A stretch of 64,000 nucleotides of DNA from Meghimatium bilineatum (lineage: Eukaryota; Mollusca; Gastropoda; Stylommatophora; Philomycidae): positions 51,441,832-51,505,831 of the forward strand of contig CM067298.1 in assembly GCA_034231615.1 (NCBI GenBank), given 5' to 3'. The notes below the pieces were generated by a model. The model was not told the origin of the DNA. It saw only the letters and a list, made by a program, of their open reading frames with translations, and did no database searches. The position numbers were made by a program, and so were the translations under genes. Below are positions 1 to 11,034 of the stretch, one piece after another (within the stretch, counting starts at the first letter, position 1; every line of letters begins with the position of its first letter).

Positions 1-1080
1 AATAAATATGTTGTTACCATGTTTCAGAACCAGAGATGCATTCCTAAACACTGATTATTCTTTTTTAACTGTCTATGAATTCAAGATATTGACTGTTAAT
101 TATTTGAAACTTGAGCAACTACAGTTATCATTGTGATACATACATTTGTGATTGTTTAAATGTGAAATATTTTTTTTATGAATGAAGATTACTATTTAAA
201 GTACAACATATTAATTTGCTGTCTCAATTTTTCTTAAATTCTTTTAGAGAGAGATACAGCAAATACTGTGATTTGAACATAATTCTCCCTACAGGAGTAT
301 ATATTTAAAACAAAATTAGATTACCGAGGAAGACCAAGAAAGAAATGAATAACATAAAAGACATTTTTAGCAAACATGGAGAAGTACAAATATATAATTA
401 CCAAAATGCTAGATAAGACCAGCATTCCGATATAGGTTGTAGTAACACAAATACCAAAGCAATAATAATAATGAATAAGTAAATAGGTGTTACAAATACC
501 TACCACTGCTAATAAAAATATAAGATAATAATAATGATAAGAAAATAAATTAGGCTTCAATCACAATATTTTCATCTGAACGAACATATAAAAAATAACA
601 ATTAATACAGAAAAAAATATTATTTATGAACATCTTTAAAAGAAATAAATAGATAATAGGCAGTGTAGCATTCTGTCAAAAGACTAACAGAAATGAGATT
701 TATTTTATGCTGTATCTTCAAGAATAATAGTATGCACCTACAACAAAATTATGCACCATGACAAGATATAGAAGAATAAAACAAAAAACCAGAATAATAT
801 CTATCTACAGACACATGAAAGAGACAATAGAATATGGCACCATATTGGTCATACATTCAAGAGTAAGTTGACAGAGACAACACAGCAGATGCAATACTGT
901 AATGATAAACCAAAACAAAATCCATATCAAAAGACCAAGACAGAGACATCCTTAACTATACCATAAAAAAAAACACAATAACTACCAAACACAAAAGAGC
1001 ACAGCGACGCATAGACCACTGCAGACATAAGAATATAAGAGTGAACAAATAAACCAAGACAACATCTATACCACAGATAG
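1..1080. other. AT-rich DNA, no gene recognised
   Basis: No reading frame with recognisable similarity and no clear repeat boundary. The only long frames are low-complexity AT-rich translations. Confidence 0.6.
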
Positions 1081-1090
1081 AACAAAGACT

Positions 1091-1260
1091 GCCTGTGTGT
1101 TGCTGGGGCTCAAAACTGGGAAAAAAAATAGAAACTCAGTTTACCTTACATGCATGTTGCAAGAGGTGACCAAGTAGGACCTGGAGTGGGTGTATCTTTC
1201 CCATATATAGGCTCAAAGTGTCCCAGAAATTATCACCCCTAATCACATCCAGCTTCAGCA
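1091..1260 (+). repeat. Degenerate SINE-A copy
   Basis: The left part resembles the SINE-A head seen at 31816 and 53077 (GTGTGTTGCTGGGGC, then a TTTACCTTACATGCATG block and a CCCATATA..GGCTCAAAGTG block). It is strongly diverged and loses similarity before the SINE 3' half. No TSD seen. Confidence 0.4.
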
Positions 1261-1514
1261 TTGTTTTTTTTTAGATTTGCCCCATTCTGTTGTCTCTTTC
1301 ATATGTCTGTGTTTAGATATTATCCTGGTTTCTTGTCTTCTACATCTCTTCATGGTGCACAATTTTGTTCTTGATCATACCGCATTAAGTATTCTCATTT
1401 CTGTTAGATCTATTGCAGGATGCTACACAGACTTGTTTATTTCTTTAAAAATATGTTCTGAAATTAAATCATCTATTTATTAATAATGGTAGGTATTTGT
1501 CACACTTATTCATT

Positions 1515-2190
1515 GTTCATCAAGTGACATATTCTTTCCAGAACGTAGTCTTTCCTATGGATTTCTTGAATTCTCCGCTGTCTTGAGCAAGTTGCCCTGC
1601 ATCTTCCAGTGACATGCGCAGGCATTCTTGAATGTCTTTTGTCCAACGGCATCTTGGTTGGCCTTTGCCCCTGTTGCCTTCTATTATCCCCTCCATTAAC
1701 ACTCTCTCATGCCGTCTGTCTCTTAATATGACCGAAAAAAGCTAGCTTTTTTTTTAATATAGTGTTCAGAAGCCAGCCTTCCTGAACGTTAATTGTTCGT
1801 AACACCTCCTGGTTTGTTTTCTTCGCTGTCCATGGTATTCTCAAAACTCTTCTATAACACTTTAATTCAAATGATGTTTGGCCACTGTTTTATTTAGTGT
1901 CGATGCTTCACATCCATATGTTGCCACAGGAGATATACATGTTCGTAGTAAAAACAATTTGGTTCTTATGTTAGTACCTTGCCATAGTTTCTTTATCTGT
2001 TTTAATTTTGCCAGCGCCATTGCCGTTCTTCTCTTGATCTCAACTGCGCAGTCCCCCGCATTGTTTATATTAGTTCCTAAATAATCAAAATGTGTCACTT
2101 CTTCCAAATTGCAGTTCTCAATATTAATTTTGGGTCTTGATTTATATTCATTGTAACCGCATGGATAATTACAATTGTAGCAAAACATCC
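1515..2190 (-). pseudogene. RTE-like LINE, 3' end of reverse transcriptase ORF
   Basis: Read on the minus strand, two frames together resemble the C-terminal third of an endonuclease-RT LINE. The first (about 1862-2188) has a YLGTNINNAGD segment, an EIKRRTAMALAKL segment and an ATYGCE segment, which form the usual post-palm region. The second (about 1520-1702) has the terminal GKGQPRCRWTKDI block. A frameshift separates them and the 5' part is missing. This is a dead 5'-truncated copy. RTE is the best guess for the clade, not proven. Confidence 0.7.
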
Positions 2191-2836
2191 AGCCTTTGAA
2201 CTACATGAGCCACCTCTGTGCTTAATGGCAAGTGTGGACTTGGGACGAGACAATTCTTCTTCGGTTGTTCATGATCTCCTGCCTTAGACTTCAATATTGT
2301 TTTCTTAAATAAATTGTTTCTTTGATCTGTCCATTGGAGAGCATATTTTACGTCCCAGAGTTTGTTTTCTAGTTTGGTTCCTTGTGGACTTAGTGTGGGG
2401 CTTCTTGGTAGAGTGGGAAGGTTTGAATGACACATTCTGAAGTTCCAGGAGTCTGCTCCACAATTGCAGTCTATGGTATGTAACAAGTTGAATATTTTAA
2501 CTTAAATATCTTACTTTATGAGGGGGTGTTTTTATTGAATGGGAGGGGATTTGGGGTGGTCATACCCCTGCTCTTAGGTCGACCCAGTTATATAAACTTC
2601 CATCTGCATTCAGTGGATCAGTGGTTAGTGCACTAAGTTTCCTAGTGCTTTGACCTATAGTATGAAATTGCTTCGCTTAAACCTGAAATTACCCATTGAT
2701 TGACTCAATTCACGACATGAGTACCAGAACAATTCTAGAAAAGTAAAAGCAACTGGCATGCAGTTAACCTCAGCTCTCTTAATGTGCTGTTGGTCACACA
2801 AAAATATAAGACTTGCACCATATTTATCATTCACAT
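2191..2836. other. Unassigned stretch with a tRNA-like box
   Basis: No gene seen. Around 2628-2650 the plus strand has a TGGATCAGTGGTTAGTGC segment resembling a tRNA A box, and GTCGACCCAG occurs just upstream, as in SINE-D. This may be a rearranged SINE-D scrap, but the order does not match the better copies. Confidence 0.3.
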
Positions 2837-3243
2837 GCGGTTGCATCTGTGGGTCACCCCAATGGCTCACTAGACAAACCAACCATGCAACAGAAAATCT
2901 TAGTAAATGACATGCCTTTATTTTGAGGTTATCTTCTTATAGAAGCTTCATGACACGTCATCTATACAATTCCGTAGTCGTAACCTTCGATAACAGTTAT
3001 CATGTTGTTCCGACAGGCCGACGTTGTGCTTAAACTAGTTACGGGCACGTGGTGGGTGGGCAGAACAACAAAGAAACCTGTCGCGAGAGCCAGAGTTGTG
3101 CCCTGATGCCGTCATCTGTTTCAGCAGCATTAGACTCGAAACACCATCGAGCGGATGGCTTCTGGAACAGAGGGCGGAGCACTTATGGGAATGCCCCACG
3201 TGCTGTGAGGCTGGTTTCTAGTCAAGAAAGAGAGTCATCATTC
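2837..3243 (-). repeat. Dispersed repeat R3, copy 1
   Basis: About 400 bp that matches 29126-29531 in reverse complement over its whole length, and the shorter copy at 56728-56975. Shared blocks include TTGTTCCGACAGGCCGACGT and ACAACAAAGAAACCTGTCGC. It holds no credible ORF and I do not recognise the family. A long TA microsatellite begins just beyond its right end. Confidence 0.6.
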
Positions 3244-3261
3244 TCCTCAATGGTCAAAATA

Positions 3262-3266
<5 letters not shown>

Positions 3267-3350
<84 letters not shown>
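3267..3350. repeat. (TA)n microsatellite
   Basis: Uninterrupted alternating TA for about 84 bp. Perfect dinucleotide runs of this length are prone to length variation and cruciform extrusion. Confidence 0.95.
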
Positions 3351-3351
<1 letters not shown>

Positions 3352-3694
3352 TAGAAAATATATATATGATAATATTTGTTAATTACTGTTGATTTTTCTG
3401 CCATATCATACTTTGCCTTTTTTGAAATCATTAAATTTTGTTTTGATTATACTTTGCATTTGCATATGTGGCTTAGTGCCAATTATGTAATTATGCTGTA
3501 TTTGTATTCCAGAGTTATGTAATATGCTTATTACCATCAATTCTTATTAGTTTACATTGTTATGCATAATTATATTTTACACAGGGCCTTTAATTGTGTG
3601 TTTTGTCTATTCAACATCCAATACAAACATTTGCTTATCTATTAAAAAAAAGGTTTTACTAGCACATACAGAGTAAATAATAGATGTATTAGAC

Positions 3695-3805
3695 CAATGG
3701 TTCTCAATATTAATCGCAGCATTTATTTCAGAGGAGGGAGGGAAGGAAAATATTTAAAATTGGGAGGTGTCATAGGAAGGAACCAAAAAATGTTGAGGAC
3801 CACTG
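3695..3805. mobile_element. Short hAT-like MITE
   Basis: The ends are imperfect inverted repeats: CAATGGTTCTCAA at the left, and TTGAGGACCACTG at the right (reverse complement CAGTGGTCCTCAA, 11 of 13 matching). CAGNGGTTCTCAA ends are typical of hAT-derived MITEs. The flanks TATTAGAC (3687-3694) and TATTTGAC (3806-3813) form an 8-bp duplication with one mismatch, which fits hAT. There is no coding capacity. Confidence 0.55.
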
Positions 3806-3820
3806 TATTTGACAGTGCAC

Positions 3821-3871
3821 AAACAACACTGCAGATATAGACATTATTAGCGAACGAAAGAAGAAGAAGAA
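3821..3871 (+). mobile_element. 51-bp 5'-truncated LINE-B tail
   Basis: The segment matches only the last bases of the family-B LINE (ACAGATATAGAC then GCGAACGAAAGAAGAAGAAG) and is flanked by a perfect 10-bp duplication, GACAGTGCAC, at 3811-3820 and 3872-3881. This is an extreme 5' truncation produced by target-primed reverse transcription. The first bases may be untemplated. Confidence 0.8.
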
Positions 3872-3881
3872 GACAGTGCAC

Positions 3882-4319
3882 AGGAGAGGGAATTTATAAT
3901 AAATTTTTAAGAGTAGAAATTAATTCTAATAGTTTTTCTTATGTTTTTACACTAAATATACTCTTGTTTTAATTGATTTTATGATTTAGACACTTTTGTA
4001 CCGGAGTTAACTTTGTACCCCAAATTGTTTTTATGTAAACAATTTTTTTCCAACTCATCCCCTTTTCTTCTAATCACCATTTTAGTTTTCCCTATTGTCA
4101 CAAAGAATTGTATCTTTTCTCTTATAAGTCTTTTCATAAAAATCTGCCCATATTATCTAATCACTTATTTCACTGTTCCCTTTTTAGTCACAAACTCAGT
4201 TTTTTAATTTAGCATTTGATGATGTTCCTCCTTCGTGAGTGAAGATGAGCATGGCATGAAAGACAATAAATTTTATGAACAAGCAGAAACAGAACATTTG
4301 TGATTATCTAATTTGGTAT
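3882..4319. other. AT-rich DNA, nothing recognised
   Basis: No recognisable coding similarity, repeat boundary or structural element on either strand. Confidence 0.5.
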
Positions 4320-4515
4320 GCGTATTCGTAGATGCCCGATGAGTCCAATTCGTGCACCTTCCTCAGAAGTTGTGTCTCGCTGGAGGGGGCAGCAATGTCA
4401 ATTTTGTACATCGCTAGCTCTTTCGCTACAAGTTCGGTACATCTTTTTGGCCGTGCGACCTCCACGCGGTCCAGTAGAGTGCGTACATTCTATACACCAA
4501 TTGTGAGTGGACATT
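4320..4515 (-). pseudogene. RTE-like LINE endonuclease, N-terminal fragment
   Basis: The minus strand reads NVRTLLDRVEVARPKRCTEL followed by VAKELAMYKIDIAA. This is the start of the apurinic-type endonuclease of RTE/BovB-like elements, often labelled craniofacial development protein 2-like. Frame is lost soon after and no catalytic core remains. It is a dead fragment. Confidence 0.65.
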
Positions 4516-4549
4516 AATTTTCCTTATTTTCTTGTAGTTTTTTTACCGC

Positions 4550-5590
4550 TAAGTAGGGATCCCCACCAGCTGGGGTATGCTGGCCTGGGTCATGGGGACG
4601 CAGGCAATGTTTAGGGCACATTTTCTAGCCCCTTCCTCTGGTTAAGGAGGTGAGCAGTGCTTTCCTGAATAGGGCTACCCCACTGCCCAGATGGGTTCCG
4701 GACACCAGAGGTGCCTCATGGTCACTGGAGAACGAACACATGGCCTGAGCTGCCTACATGCAGGTTTGTGACTATGGCTGCCAGTGTATCCACACCTGCC
4801 ACTTTACCACTCGCCATCACCACAGGACTATTTTTGTGATGATTGATGAGATGATGATGAAAGCCATGACTTGCATGATGAAAATTAGATTAAAGTGAGG
4901 GAGAGTTGCGCAATGTCATCAGTCTCACTTTTTCGCCCCTATACATATGGTCTCAGTGGCAAGACGAGTCAAGACGACTGAGTGTATGTCAGGGTGCAGT
5001 AGATGACCAGGCTGCCTTATTGTTTCACCGTGTAATTTGACGCTAGCTGAATGACACCTTTCTGCCCAGTGGCCCATGTTAGTTGAGCTCCTTTGCACAG
5101 TCCACCGCCTCCAGACTTCACATGCTGGCAGGACATGGGCCCATACATCAGAAGCTATGGGCACAGATCCCATTTGCCATCTTCACTAAATTTAAATGCC
5201 GAAGCGGTTTCAGAGGTATGCAACATCGTGAACATAACATACCTGTTGACTAGTGTGTGAACAGTTACAAGTGAACAGTTACACTATCCAAGGTTACAGA
5301 ATGTTTACTTCGCAGACTTAATACATAAGAACACAAGTTAATATTGTAATCCTTAGCGAATAGAAGTAACATCCATGACTTGGAAATACATCACACGGTA
5401 TTACACATGTCTGAAAGCATAGTTCAGCGTATTTAAACACAATTTGCAGAGAGAAGAGAAATTCGCAGCCATCCAGCCGCCATGTTGATCACGTCACCAC
5501 TAAAATTAACATTTAGTGTTTAAATAATTGATAATAACTGAAGTGTATCCTGTACATGACATTGCTAATCAACTATTTTATTGTGAGTCG
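4550..5590. other. Moderately GC-rich unassigned repeat-like DNA
   Basis: Base composition is richer than the surroundings between 4550 and 5180. A GATGATTGATGAGATGATGA run near 4838 resembles the TGATGA tails of RTE elements. It may be RTE 5' UTR or tail sequence, since it abuts the endonuclease fragment, but I found no second copy here to confirm it. From 5180 to 5590 nothing is recognised. Confidence 0.3.
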
Positions 5591-5594
5591 CCAC

Positions 5595-5712
5595 TAATAC
5601 ATTTAATTATATTGCCTGCCATTACAATGTGGATGGTCAGCGTTCGAACCACCTAGTTCAGCGAGTCGGATTTGTGCGGCAAGCTCACTATGAACTCTGC
5701 TACCTTGCTGAC
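5595..5712 (-). repeat. tRNA-derived SINE-C, copy 1
   Basis: The reverse complement has a B-box-like GGTTCGAACGC and an A-box-like segment within a block shared with 17795-17912 and 44035-44129 (TACATTTAATTATATTGCC, then ACAATGTGGATGGTCAGCG). The shared order supports a dispersed tRNA-derived SINE, not a functional tRNA. There is no acceptor stem. Confidence 0.4.
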
Positions 5713-5944
5713 ATTTAGTGTTTACTGCACAGGAAATGTGAGAACTTTATCACGTAGTACAATATATATTTGTGTGTGTGCGTGCGTGCTTGTTTTTTGT
5801 GTGTTTGGTGTTTGTTTGTCATTAAATTACACCATATTCTTCATACTCCTCAATGGTCGAAAGGATATATATGATCATATTATTTGGAATACTTTGGTTA
5901 TCTTATAAGCAGAAACACTGATTGCTATGAAGTCAGATGAAGGT

Positions 5945-6400
5945 TGGTAATTTCATCAAATATAAACTGATGAAAATGAAGAACATTTTGCTGGGATGCA
6001 ACAAATTAATAGAACTAACTCACTTTATAGCCTCCATATTCCCAGGTGCAGTATATGGATGTGAATCTTGGACAATCACCAATAATGAAAATTGCAGCAT
6101 TTAAAACACAATGTTATAGAAGAACCCCTAGAATACTATGGATCAAAAAGATCACCAAATTGGAACATTCTGAAAGAATTGAAGTAAAATCAAACTGACT
6201 AAACAAGGTTCTAGATATTTTGACCATATCAAACATGACAGCCTTGAAAGACCATAATGGAGGGGAAGATGCCAGGGCAAAAAAAAAAAAAGGTAGATCA
6301 CAAAGAAGATGGATGCAAGATATCTAACACCAGAATATGACACAAAAGCAGAAAGATTTGTTTAAGATCTGCAGGAATTTTGAAAAACCATGACGATTAC
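5945..6400 (+). pseudogene. RTE-like LINE, C-terminal RT fragment
   Basis: Frames here resemble the end of an endonuclease-RT polyprotein: a VYGCESWTIT block near 6050-6075, then RRTPRILWIKKITKLE and a QRRWMQDI block near 6300-6330. Stops and shifts are frequent. Much the same region is preserved at 16840-17460 and in reverse at 44820-45965, so these are copies of one family. Confidence 0.65.
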
Positions 6401-6654
6401 TACATCATGTCCAGGGCACACATTCTGATGATATTGTTAAATTGTGATTTTGAAATTGAAGATTATAATAACAAGTTGACAATAATGGCATAAAATTCAT
6501 AAAACAGGACTAGTACCACTACACTCTGGATTGATCCACAGAAGTCCATTCCTCAGAAAATCATGCCATTTCATTTGGTCATATCTTCAGAATGAAAGTA
6601 AATTATCCACAAAGAAGCATGTCAGAAAACTAGAGCACTGAGATAAAACAAACT

Positions 6655-7099
6655 TTTCATGAAGTAACTATAGTGATGGGGGACTTTAATGCAAAAGTCA
6701 GTGATACAGAGATAAAGGATGTGACTGGAAGATTTGGTTTAGGTGTTAAGAACGAAAGAGGTGATGATAGAGTGGGCACAAGCACATAGTTTAATAATAG
6801 GGAATACATGGTTCAAACAACATCCAAGAAGGCTGTGTGCATGAATTAGCCCAGGAGATAGTACGTGGAATCAAATTGATTACATTTTAGTCTCTAAAAG
6901 AAATAGCTTTAGATCTATGAAAACAAGACCAGGTGCTGACTGCAACTTTGATCATATAATACTGGTGGGGAAATTTTGTATAAGATTAAAGAAAATCAAG
7001 AGATCACCAAGAAATATGAAATTAGATTTAGCATTATTGAAATCAGATGCTGATATTAAAGAAAAATCCAACATAATTGTACAGAATAGATAAATGCCA
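6655..7099 (+). pseudogene. RTE-like LINE endonuclease, left part of interrupted copy
   Basis: The plus strand translates to EVTIVMGDFNAKVSDTEI, then DVTGRFGLGVKNERGDD. The GDFNAK motif is the catalytic heart of the AP-like endonuclease of RTE/BovB elements. The copy is interrupted at 7100 by the family-A LINE and resumes at 11548 with the RT domain in the same orientation. It has decayed, with several stops. Confidence 0.7.
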
Positions 7100-7146
7100 T
7101 TGCAAAGATCTTCTTCTTCTGCGATCAGTTTCCTATGCTCATAAGT

Positions 7147-10100
7147 CTATACAGGAAGGTGGGCCGCCTCCATGAATTCAGTCGTCAGCAGGAGGTCCTC
7201 ACGGTTGCCCCACAGCTTCACCTTCAGATCTGTCTCTTGAGGCCATATTTTGGTTCTCACGTCATCAAAGAGTGGGCATGTCTGCAGAATATGTTCTGGA
7301 GTCTGGGGACCCTTTTGACATGGGCATTGGTCGGTTTGGGCAGCCTTAATTTTGTGGAGATGTGCTTGTAGTCTGCAGTGTCCTGTGCGAAGTCTAAAAA
7401 TTGTGGTTTGTTGTGACCTGTTTAGCTTTAGAATAGGGTCCTGTGGAAAGTTACTGCCTGTTCTCTGACTCCATGTATGTTTGTATATTCCTTTGATGAG
7501 GGTTTTTGCTTCAGTCAGTGATATTCTGTGGTGGAATTGTTCCTTTTTTGCACCTGCTTTTGCCAGTCTGTCAGCTCCTTCATTTCCTGCTATTCCACAG
7601 TGTGCAGGGATCCACTGCAGCACAACTTTATTGTTGGCAGATAGTTGATTTAGAAGTTCTACAGTTGTTTTTGTTAGGAGATCTTTAGGTTCCTTTTGGA
7701 TGGTTTGGAGTACTGACATGCAGTCACACAAGAAGACTATGTTAGCTCCTTTGAGCCTCCGTTCCTCTAGAGCCTTTGATGCTTCCAAGATTGCTTGTAG
7801 CTCTGCCCTGTAATTTGTTGATAATTTGCCAGTAGCAATTGAGAGTTCTAGTTTTGGGGTGTTTGGTATGAGTATTAGTATCCCAGCTCCTCCTTTCTTT
7901 ACTGCACCCTCTGATGATCCATCTGTGAAGACATGAATCCACTGTGAGGTAGGGTATTGGGTGTCTAGGTGATCAAGTGTTTTTGCCTTAAGGGCAGTAG
8001 GGGTTTCCATAGTTTTGCTCTCAATGCCTGGTATTGTAAGTTTTGCTGTATATATGGGTGAAGTGTTTGTGATGTTGCAATATGCTTCTAGCTGTTCCCA
8101 TTCATCCGGATTGTTGCTGGTTACTTCTTTATTGGCTTTCATAAGTTTTTTTGATAGGTGATTGAAGCTTGGTCTTTTCAGTCTGTTTTTTGTTAGTTCT
8201 TTTGTTTTTTCATGCATAGGGTGATGTTTCAGACGTCTAAATTTTTCTGTCATTATTGTGATTTTCTCATCCCTGCGGTCTGTTAGGTTTTGTAATCCTG
8301 CTGTTGCTTCCATTGATGTTATAGGTGTGCTCCTTAGTCCTCCTGTTATGATTCGGAGACCTGCATTTTGAATTTTGTCCAGCTTTTGAAGATTGGTGTT
8401 TGCTGCTGTTGCATATGTGGTCAATCCATATTCCAGAGTTGGACGAATGTGACCTACATAGACTTGTCTTATGGTTTTTATGTTGGCTCCCCAATCTGTC
8501 CCAGATAGTTTTTTCATTATTTGTAGTCTGCGTGTGGCTTTATTTTCTGTCTCTTCAATGTGTGATCCCCAAGTAAGTCTTTTGTCAAATTTTAGCCCCA
8601 GGTAGACTGGGGTGTTTTCTTTTGGGAGTGGGGTATTGTCTAGAGTGAGAGTATAATTTTCAGGCTTTGTGGAGAGGGTGAAGAGTGTAGTGACGGTCTT
8701 ACTTTTGTTTATTTGAACACCCCAGGTTTTTGCCCACTCTTCAACTTTGTTTATTGCCTCCTGCATTCTAACTTTTGCAACTCCAATGTATTCTGATTGG
8801 GTCCAGATAGCAAGATCGTCTGCATGGAGAGCTCTATGTACATATGGTGTGAATAGTTTTGGCAGATCGTCTATAAAAACTATAAAGAGTGTGGGGGACA
8901 GAATTCCTCCCTGTGGGACACCTTCTGTTATGTTGACCATTTTACTTTTCATTCCCTGGAGTTTGACTCTTGCATGTCTGCCTCGTAGGAAGCTTTTTAT
9001 CCACTGAAACATTTTGCCTCTGATTCCTTTCTGGGCAAGTTTTAGCAATAGCCCCTCTTTCCAGACTTTGTCAAAGGCCTTTGTGAGGTCAAAGAAGGTG
9101 GCTAGGAGTTTTGATTTTTTCTGGAAAGCATCTTCTATTTCCTGGGCAAGGTATGTTGTTTGGTCCTCAGTGCATCTGTGTTTTCTGAAGCCTGATTGGC
9201 AGTCATCTAGAAGATTGTTTTCCTCCAGGTAGTTTAAGAGTCTGTTATTCACCATTTTTTCCATGACCTTTCCTAAGCAACTAAGTAGACTGATAGGGCG
9301 GTAACTTGTTTTGTTGGTTTTTGGTTTTCCTTTCTTGGCAATTGGAATTATTTCTGCCTCTTTCCATTCTTCTGGGAAGATCCCTTGCGCCCATGATTCA
9401 TTAAAAAGGTCTAGGATTCTGCTTCTACCCACAGGACCTAGGTGTTGGAGCATTTCATTTGTGATTCCATCGGGTCCAGGGGCTTTCTTCTTTTTTAGAT
9501 TTTGAATTGCCATGTTAAGTTCTGATTTGTGAAAAGGTGAGGTCATTGTGCCTGGGCAAGGTTGATGTTTATTTACAAGGTTTTTTGTCTCTCTTCTTAC
9601 TTCAGCAGTTCTTGTTCTAGTTATCTTAATTTTGCTTTCTTCAGCATAGGAGTCTGCTAGAATATTTGCAGCTTGTGTGCCAGTGTAGGACTTCCCCTTG
9701 TCTTCTATGATGATACTACTTTGGGGGTTGTTTTCTTCATTGAGACACTTGATAAGTTTCCACATTTTTGTTGAGTCTTTTTCCATGTTGAGTGTTGCTG
9801 TTTTTTCTTTCCAGCTGGATCTAATGCTGTTTAGCTTTTCTCTCCTGAAAATTGCTTGCAGTCTATTGTGTTCAGTGATATTGGTTTCTGTTGGTCTAGT
9901 TTCCATCTTGGATCTTGCAGCAGAGGCTTCATCATGCATAGCCTGGAGTTTTTTGTTCCAGAAGGGTTTGTAGTTTTGTCTTCTTCCTCTAGGTATACTG
10001 TTGTTGGCAGCTTCCAGGATTATTCCTGTTATTAATTTTGCATCTTTCCGTATATTTCTTGCTGTAAGATGTGTTAGTAGTTTTTCCTCTGTAAGGCGTT

Positions 10101-11034
10101 GGTAAGTGTCCCAGTTAGCCTTTTTGTAGTTCCAGCTAGCGATTTTGTGTTGTTGCTTTTCTGTCTTGTGGTTCCCTTTTATTGTTAATATTACGGGCTT
10201 GTGGTCACTCCCACCAAGCTGTTGTGCCACTACTCTTTCTGTCACACGTTGGATGTCTTCTGTTGCAATGGCCAGATCTGGAGTGCTCTGAGATTTCCAT
10301 CGTCTGGAGTAAAAGGTTGGCTCTGATAGATGTTCATTTATAAGGATTAGCCTATTTTCTATCATCCAGTCTTCTATTTCTTCTCCTCTCAAGTCCATAG
10401 TTGGGTAACCCCAGCTTGGGGAATGACTGTTGAAATCTCCAACTATAATATGATTTGATGATGTGAGAGGTATTGTCCTGAGGTGTAATTTTTTGTTGTT
10501 TGGGCAGTAGAAATTTGTGATAATCAGTGGTTTTGGGGTTGTATGTAATTTGATGGTGAGATGTTCTGAGTCCTCTGGGTTACGTGCGATTTCTGTAGTA
10601 GGTATGTTATTTCGTACCATTGTGATGATCCCTCCTTTGTGGCCTAATCTATCTAATATGAAGCATTCAAAGCCTCTGATGGAGAATCTGTTGCTGTCAT
10701 TAAGATGTGTCTCCTGAATGCACAAGACATCAATCTTTTGCTTTTGAAGGAAATTCTGCAGTTCTAATTTCTTCTTAGCCACACCCTCACTGTTCCACTG
10801 CATAATTTTGATTGTGTTTTTGTTGTCCTGATTGGTTTGGCCGGTTGCTCTACTCTGTTTAATCCCGGGTCCCCGATACACAGAGTCATCATCAGTAGCT
10901 TTTGGTGGACCCATTCGAGGCTGGGGGTCCGGAGCTCCTCCTGCCTGGCGATGAGCCACAGGGGCAGCCCCACTTCGTATAATAAATCCGAGCATAATCA
11001 TTAACTGTATAATGCGTACATGTCCCATTTCCAT
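7147..11034 (-). CDS. LINE polyprotein: endonuclease, reverse transcriptase, RNase H
   Basis: An uninterrupted 1295-codon ORF. Residues 1-74 are a low-complexity leader. Residues 75-285 are an AP-type endonuclease (QETH about 107-110, GDFNSH 199-204, GSDHKP 275-280) that nicks target DNA. Residues 515-745 are the reverse transcriptase core (FDLTKAFDK 648-656, VPQGG 706-710, and the catalytic pair D739/D740 in HADD, where F or Y is usual before ADD). Residues 1033-1160 are RNase H with D1038, E1078, D1104 and D1155 all present. A C-x-C-x8-H-x4-C cluster at 1237-1253 may bind zinc or nucleic acid. The ATG at 11034 is the first in frame; the true start could be a later Met, because the leader is not well conserved with family B. 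The intact frame indicates a young insertion. The His in the RT motif is the one odd residue. Confidence 0.9.
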   Translation of the reverse strand: MEMGHVRIIQLMIMLGFIIRSGAAPVAHRQAGGAPDPQPRMGPPKATDDDSVYRGPGIKQSRATGQTNQDNKNTIKIMQWNSEGVAKKKLELQNFLQKQKIDVLCIQETHLNDSNRFSIRGFECFILDRLGHKGGIITMVRNNIPTTEIARNPEDSEHLTIKLHTTPKPLIITNFYCPNNKKLHLRTIPLTSSNHIIVGDFNSHSPSWGYPTMDLRGEEIEDWMIENRLILINEHLSEPTFYSRRWKSQSTPDLAIATEDIQRVTERVVAQQLGGSDHKPVILTIKGNHKTEKQQHKIASWNYKKANWDTYQRLTEEKLLTHLTARNIRKDAKLITGIILEAANNSIPRGRRQNYKPFWNKKLQAMHDEASAARSKMETRPTETNITEHNRLQAIFRREKLNSIRSSWKEKTATLNMEKDSTKMWKLIKCLNEENNPQSSIIIEDKGKSYTGTQAANILADSYAEESKIKITRTRTAEVRRETKNLVNKHQPCPGTMTSPFHKSELNMAIQNLKKKKAPGPDGITNEMLQHLGPVGRSRILDLFNESWAQGIFPEEWKEAEIIPIAKKGKPKTNKTSYRPISLLSCLGKVMEKMVNNRLLNYLEENNLLDDCQSGFRKHRCTEDQTTYLAQEIEDAFQKKSKLLATFFDLTKAFDKVWKEGLLLKLAQKGIRGKMFQWIKSFLRGRHARVKLQGMKSKMVNITEGVPQGGILSPTLFIVFIDDLPKLFTPYVHRALHADDLAIWTQSEYIGVAKVRMQEAINKVEEWAKTWGVQINKSKTVTTLFTLSTKPENYTLTLDNTPLPKENTPVYLGLKFDKRLTWGSHIEETENKATRRLQIMKKLSGTDWGANIKTIRQVYVGHIRPTLEYGLTTYATAANTNLQKLDKIQNAGLRIITGGLRSTPITSMEATAGLQNLTDRRDEKITIMTEKFRRLKHHPMHEKTKELTKNRLKRPSFNHLSKKLMKANKEVTSNNPDEWEQLEAYCNITNTSPIYTAKLTIPGIESKTMETPTALKAKTLDHLDTQYPTSQWIHVFTDGSSEGAVKKGGAGILILIPNTPKLELSIATGKLSTNYRAELQAILEASKALEERRLKGANIVFLCDCMSVLQTIQKEPKDLLTKTTVELLNQLSANNKVVLQWIPAHCGIAGNEGADRLAKAGAKKEQFHHRISLTEAKTLIKGIYKHTWSQRTGSNFPQDPILKLNRSQQTTIFRLRTGHCRLQAHLHKIKAAQTDQCPCQKGPQTPEHILQTCPLFDDVRTKIWPQETDLKVKLWGNREDLLLTTEFMEAAHLPV

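Noticed and set aside
3049..3354. 101-codon ORF ending in an Ile-Tyr run
   Set aside because: It is repeat R3 running into the (TA)n microsatellite; the repeated IY is a translation of TA.
9698..9973. Plus-strand ORFs within 7.1-11.0 kb
   Set aside because: All are antisense shadows of the 1295-codon LINE ORF.
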